NCBI GenBank assembly: GCA_005408345.1
Contig: SEMN01000185.1
Span: 372,001-436,000, forward strand
Length of the DNA stretch: 64,000 nt
Direction of reading: 5' to 3'
Source of the DNA: Macquaria australasica
Lineage: Eukaryota; Chordata; Actinopteri; Centrarchiformes; Percichthyidae
Shown one piece after another: positions 45,296 through 64,000 of this stretch; position 1 is the stretch's first letter, and every line of letters begins with the position of its first letter. The notes below the pieces were generated by a model. It was given only the letters and a program-made list of their open reading frames with translations. It was not told the origin of the DNA and did not search any database. The translations under genes were made by a program, and so were the position numbers.

Positions 45296-47102
45296 TGTTC
45301 TCGCGGTTCTCTGGCGGTCTGAGCCTCGCACTGTCCAGTTCGAAGTGATTTACAGAAGTAGATTTAAAAGAGGAGGAGCAGAGCGAGTTCCCCTTTTCAA
45401 AGCCAACACAAGCGACAGATAACTGGGAGCTCCCCAAACACGCAGTGGTGTCAAAGCGCCTAAACCAGACACTCCGTGTACTTTAGCCAACTTATTTGGG
45501 TGGAATAAAAGTCCCTAAAACGACCTGCTATAGGTTGTCAAAAAAGCTCCTAAAATTCTAACCTGTGTCTAGACGTTAGCAGTAAAAAGAAAGACAAGGT
45601 CATTACGGCATCGTTATTTTCCAGGGATCATGTGTAACTGTAAAGTAACGAGATATTACTAGTGTAAAGGATTACTGCTCATAATGTGTGTCACCTGTAA
45701 TGAATGTCACCGAGATGTCCAAGTAAAGATACCTGTCGCCATCCAGTGGCTGTGTGATGGCAGCAATTTCAGCTGCATGACCACAACTCACACAGCACAT
45801 GTAAGCGCGTGTGCAGGACAAGGCTGATATTATTATACGGATATCTGTTGTTATTGTCAATGGAAGACTAAATAGGCTACATACAGCACATGTAGCCTAC
45901 AAATAAGAAGAGATCATTTAAAAAGAAATGAAAATAGCCTGAACTTATTTAGGCTACATTTTATTTGACAAAAATATAATAACAGCCTTCTCAGATTTTA
46001 CATTATTGCGGTGACACATTAAAATACTTCTTGGCTAAACTCTCCAAAGTTAGTTCATTTCCTTTTAATGTATGTAGAATTTCCCCGGTACTAGGAAAGC
46101 TACATCTTTGTGCATCCCGTTGCCTTCAAAACAATTTTTTTTTAAATGTCTTTACCTTATGTAGTTGTATTATTCGCTCAGCCTTTCTTCCCTTATTTTT
46201 ATAAAATATTCAGCATCGACCCAGTAGGCTATATTGTGTGTGTATATGCAATAAGACAACAAGTGGCAATATATTCTCTATGTAATTTACAGAAATCACA
46301 ACGATATTCAATATCCAGCCTCTGCGACTCATATTTTACTGTATCCGGTATAGAATTCTCACGTTATTTGGCATCTGTCGAAGTAGCAAAACATAAACAT
46401 TTAACAATAAAATTAAGAACGCAAGAAAGAATATAAGAAAATAAAAATAATAATAATAAATAAATAAATAATAGTAATATTAGATTTAATTAAATCAAGA
46501 GATCAGGCCAGGCATGCTTTTGCGGGTTCTTTGCATATTTTAAATCATACATTTCAGGGATCTCTACTAATACAGTAGTTATGACCAGGTAACTAAACCT
46601 TTGTCCGTTTAAATGTTCACAAAGGGAAGAGTTGTATTGCGTGTAGAATTCTTAATATATTTATTTGACCTTTTTTCTTTCTTTCCATCAGCTGTGTTAA
46701 TTTCTCCGCAGGCTGCTTAATGTACCTGCAGCTGAGAGCGCAGGACAAAGCTTGAGACCTGATCTGGTCCATGGACGTACAAAGAGGACAGGGTCTACGT
46801 CCATGGATCCGATACGCGGAACGCAAACGGAAATCCACACGCAGGCTATCCTAATCGATATCAGAGGCAATGACACAACGTAATTTTCAGAAACATGCTA
46901 GACAATTTGCCGCGTGCCAGACACTTTTTTTTTAAACTGTCTCATTGATCATAAATGGTCGTGATCACGTGTATCAGTCTGAATTCGTTGCAGAACTGAT
47001 AACCTACCACGTTGAATTGCACTCGGCTCTGTGCTCTGTTACTTTTGCCTATTCAAATATGGCGCTGTAAAAGCCAAGCTTTATTTTTCATGGGTGCAAA
47101 GT
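45296..47102. promoter_or_regulatory. Divergent kmo-ide intergenic region
   Basis: The two ATGs face away from each other across 1.8 kb, so both promoters and 5' UTRs should lie here. Neither side has a clear TATA box. A CACGTG E-box sits at 46,976-46,981, 122 bases before the ide ATG, and a 12-bp perfect inverted repeat lies at 46,768-46,807. The first and last few hundred bases are richer in CpG than the AT-rich middle, which has an AAT/AAAT run at about 46,440-46,475. No coding exon is seen. Whether the promoters share elements is inference. Confidence 0.5.
46768..46807. repeat. Perfect inverted repeat upstream of ide
   Basis: Arms tccatggacgta (46,768-46,779) and tacgtccatgga (46,796-46,807) are exact reverse complements around a 16-nt spacer. 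They lie about 300 bp before the ide start. It could be a cruciform-prone site or a dimeric protein-binding site; function is unknown. Confidence 0.6.
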
Positions 47103-63384
<16,282 letters not shown>

Positions 63385-64000
63385 GTGAGGCGCTGCTCTT
63401 AATCTCTCTCTTTCTCTCTTTACTACTGCTTCAAAGTCCCAGCCCTTGTGCTGCTTATTAGCCCCTTTCTACTGCGGGCCAAACTGAGTTCACTGAAAGA
63501 CAGAGTAAATGCATAGCCAAGCCCTTCTTCAGGCTGGACCTGAGCAAGTGAAGCTTGGGCTGTGTAGCTAGTTGTATGAGGTTGAATAACATACGACAAA
63601 CATGGCCGCAAGAAATTTCCCTATTTCTCAGTTTCATAGGCTGGAGCTCCTGGGTTAAAACTTCAAGGTGTTTGGCTTACAGTCAGTAGAGGGCTACTCT
63701 TTCACTCCTCTCACTTTAGTTCTTTTCTTCTTCTGTTTTCCTCCTTAAATCCTCATTTGAATGCTAAGGCTGTTCTCCAGCAGATGCCTCCCTAGCTGCA
63801 GTCTTTCCTCTTCCGCAGTGCCAGTCTGGAACCTGAAGGGCAGATAGTTGTATTTTTATTACAGAGCTTACACAGACTATCCTTGGATTCACATGAGACT
63901 CAATTAACCTGCAGGGTCAAAGCCTGCAGCCCAGTCACCAGGGTCTCCAATTACCACGCCGTGTTCCCTTATCTGTGTCCTTACCCTCCTGCCGTCCCCC
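63385..64000 (+). other. ide intron 17, incomplete
   Basis: I see no exon encoding the expected continuation (VTLPRLKAF-like) and no repeat I recognise. The sequence is C/T-rich in part. The gene continues beyond the right edge. Confidence 0.6.

Noticed and set aside
47031..47102. Upstream extension of the ide N-terminus
   Set aside because: The open frame has no ATG before 47,103.

Overview
The window is nuclear DNA from a ray-finned fish, most likely a percomorph teleost. It has vertebrate-style split genes with short exons and GT-AG introns, long AT-rich non-coding stretches, and many short repeats of teleost type: foldback and MITE-like elements, an L2-like LINE tail, and long CA/GT microsatellites. 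No bacterial, viral, tRNA or rRNA genes were recognised. Exon models were built by hand from translation, splice signals and reading-frame phase. Comparisons with human proteins are from memory, with no database search.

Layout. Bases 1-22,868 hold no exon I can recognise. This is an intergenic (or very long intronic) stretch with several dispersed repeats and one perfect hairpin. opn3 (encephalopsin) lies on the + strand in four exons at 23,069-30,695. kmo (kynurenine 3-monooxygenase) lies on the - strand in fifteen exons, from its ATG at 45,295 down to its stop at 32,510. ide (insulin-degrading enzyme) lies on the + strand from 47,103 and runs off the right edge. Seventeen constitutive-position exons plus one alternative exon are visible, covering about 701 of roughly 1,015 residues. 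All joins keep frame, and both complete genes give full-length proteins (opn3 388 aa, kmo 472 aa).

Gene relationships. opn3 and kmo converge tail to tail, as in human 1q43 where the two 3' ends overlap. kmo and ide diverge from a 1.8 kb shared intergenic region. IDE is on a different human chromosome (10q23), so the kmo-ide junction reflects a different arrangement in this lineage. The three genes have no common pathway: a light-sensing GPCR, a mitochondrial outer-membrane flavoenzyme of tryptophan catabolism, and a zinc protease for insulin, amylin and amyloid-beta.

Most interesting points. (1) ide carries a complete pair of mutually exclusive 145-nt exons (15a at 59,913 and 15b at 60,862), whose frame makes inclusion of both or neither non-viable. 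(2) Four perfect or near-perfect inverted repeats have 3-5 nt loops. One is in a kmo intron, and its arm plus loop repeats 26 bp of kmo exon 7, which suggests a local template-switch event. (3) A GC-AG intron follows ide exon 13. (4) Long CA and GU repeats lie in transcript-sense positions near splice sites of kmo exon 6 and downstream of ide exon 15b. (5) A decayed minisatellite with a 36-bp period lies in opn3 intron 2. I found no novel multi-gene system.
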